Source: an uncultured Desulfovibrionaceae bacterium | Lineage (GTDB): Bacteria; Desulfobacterota; Desulfovibrionia; Desulfovibrionales; Desulfovibrionaceae | Length of the DNA stretch: 64,000 bases | NCBI GenBank assembly: GCA_949741925.1 | Contig: CATJOY010000039.1 | Location: 18,598 to 82,597, forward strand | Direction of reading: 5' to 3' | Shown here: one piece after another, positions 62,979 to 64,000 of the stretch | Layout of the letters: every line of letters begins with the position of its first letter | Position numbering within the stretch: position 1 is the stretch's first letter | Translations under genes and position numbers: made by a program | The notes under the pieces: generated by a model | What the model was told of the DNA's origin: nothing | Seen by the model: only the letters and a program-made list of their open reading frames with translations | Databases searched by the model: none

Positions 62979-64000
62979 GACTCCGGATACAATACTATCG
63001 CATCAGTATTAGTCTTGGAAATGGTCAAAGCATTTGCTGCCGACGAGGCAATAACAATACGCGGCTCAACAGAAAGCGCTGTACCCAGCGTTGCATTGCT
63101 TGTTTTGGTCACAAAAGGGACGGATATACGTTTACGAAAGTTAGACGGCGTTATCTTTCGTAAAAAATTATCGTTGGAGGCGACAATATTGTTAACGACA
63201 AAGTCTGCGGCGGCGATATCCTGGTTAATATGCCCTGTATAGGCGTACCCGCTGTTATTTGTGCGGATGAGCGCGTTGGCGCCGGGCGCTGCTCCGGCAG
63301 CCGGAACAGTCAGCCCCGTAATGCCTGTCGCTGTGCCGCTGGTGTTGCCGGTGCCGCCATTGGCAACCGAGAGAACACCGGTCACCCCGGTGGTGATGGC
63401 GACGGATCCATCAAAAGCAACGGCTGTGGTGCTGGCTAAGTTAGTGGCAATTTTCCGCGCCGTGGCCAGCTTGGTTGCCGTGGCGGCATTGCCGGCGCAT
63501 GTTCCTGCTGTGGTCGCGTTGGTTGCATTGGTCGCTGTCACGGCGGTCAGGGCCGCGCCATTGGCGTTAAACCGCGCTCCAAGCCAGGCCAGGCAGTTTC
63601 GAGCCGCCGTCAGCCAGGCCCGCAGGCTCAGCGTTCCGGTGCCGGGGAGCGTGTTGGCGGCCGTTCCGGCGGCAATGGTTACGGGGATGCCCAGGCTGAC
63701 GTTTTTTGATCCGTCAAAACTTGCTCCGGCGGTGGCATTGTCGTTGGCCGTAATGGTCCTGGCTGTGGCCAGACTGCTCGCCGTGGCGGCATTGCCGGTA
63801 CAGGTCTCTGCCGTGGTCGCGTTCTGCGCGTTCGTGGCCGTGGCAGCGTTACCGGTAATCGTCGTTTGCAAAGGGTGCCTATGGTCTTCACGCGCATACT
63901 GGGTGGATGTGCCAACTTCGGCCGCTCCCGGCGCCCGGGGGGCGCTTGCGGCAGGCCTTGGCACAACGCCTTGTTTCACATCCAGGCAGCCTTCCGGCGT
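62975..64000 (-). CDS. phage tail fibre protein, C-terminal part (cut by the window edge)
   Basis: At least 341 residues are visible and the frame continues beyond 64000. The sequence is Ala/Thr/Asn-rich with repeats of the type NATTAGTCAGNAATATKLATAR (given in part) at about three places, and VANGGTGNTSGTAT, both typical of phage tail fibres. The start of the visible part has TSTQYAREDHRHPL, a common tail-fibre motif. It belongs to a prophage or phage remnant extending right of the window. Confidence 0.85.
   Translation of the reverse strand, partial: TPEGCLDVKQGVVPRPAASAPRAPGAAEVGTSTQYAREDHRHPLQTTITGNAATATNAQNATTAETCTGNAATASSLATARTITANDNATAGASFDGSKNVSLGIPVTIAAGTAANTLPGTGTLSLRAWLTAARNCLAWLGARFNANGAALTAVTATNATNATTAGTCAGNAATATKLATARKIATNLASTTAVAFDGSVAITTGVTGVLSVANGGTGNTSGTATGITGLTVPAAGAAPGANALIRTNNSGYAYTGHINQDIAAADFVVNNIVASNDNFLRKITPSNFRKRISVPFVTKTSNATLGTALSVEPRIVIASSAANALTISKTNTDAIVLYPES

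Overview
The window most likely comes from the chromosome of a sulfite/sulfate-reducing deltaproteobacterium of the Desulfovibrionaceae. The evidence is a dsrC gene with both C-terminal redox cysteines, a two-iron-ligand-spacing (CX4C) rubredoxin, TRAP transport genes, a tRNA-tuf-secE-nusG-rplKAJL cluster and high-GC coding sequence. The species cannot be named from sequence alone. A short phage tail segment occupies the right edge.

Layout. 1-0.85 kb: an exported or membrane protein cut by the window edge and a small Cys-pair protein. 1.4-5.5 kb: two overlapping genes for anchored/exported proteins of unknown function that look like diverged paralogues. 5.6-11.5 kb: an MFS permease, a YcxB-like membrane protein, two translationally coupled oligopeptide-type ABC permeases without their partners, and recN. 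11.7-18.4 kb: an amidohydrolase, a stand-alone LarC C-terminal domain, a YitT membrane protein, dsrC with a structured leader and strong terminator, a DUF533/TerB protein and a carbamoylase-type M20 hydrolase. 18.9-29.1 kb: lpxC, then a sigma-54-dependent activator diverging from an operon with a good -24/-12 promoter: cyclic amidohydrolase, TRAP transporter dctP-dctQ-dctM, D-aminoacylase-like enzyme and a TIM-barrel isomerase. Together these look like an uptake and ring-opening/deacylation pathway for N-substituted amino acids or ureido compounds.

29.3-34.8 kb: tRNA-Thr, Tyr, Gly, Thr, tuf, rpmG, tRNA-Trp, secE, nusG, rplK, rplA, rplJ, rplL, closed by a strong terminator. rpoB does not follow; instead come a small exported protein, a TamA-like Omp85 protein with a lipobox, and TamB. 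42.6-47.7 kb: one-carbon genes fhs and folD flank a second -24/-12 promoter driving a small YFNTM-repeat protein and a PurC homologue that has lost most active-site motifs. 48-56.5 kb: ilvB without a small subunit, two tandem M20 amidohydrolases, an exported protein, rubredoxin, aspartate dehydrogenase and a FkbM methyltransferase.

56.7-62 kb: a minus-strand operon of five proteins, all with N-terminal export signals (carboxymuconolactone decarboxylase, Cys-nucleophile hydrolase, cupin, flavodoxin, Ser hydrolase), with an AraC regulator upstream. The decarboxylase gene is interrupted by one in-frame amber codon. 62.3-64 kb: phage tail-fibre genes.

The observations most worth following are the PurC-like probable pseudoenzyme behind a sigma-54 promoter, the sigma-54 catabolic operon with near-identical promoter elements before the amidohydrolase and lpxC, the exported redox/hydrolase operon with its amber codon, and the unknown paralogous pair at 1.4-5.5 kb.
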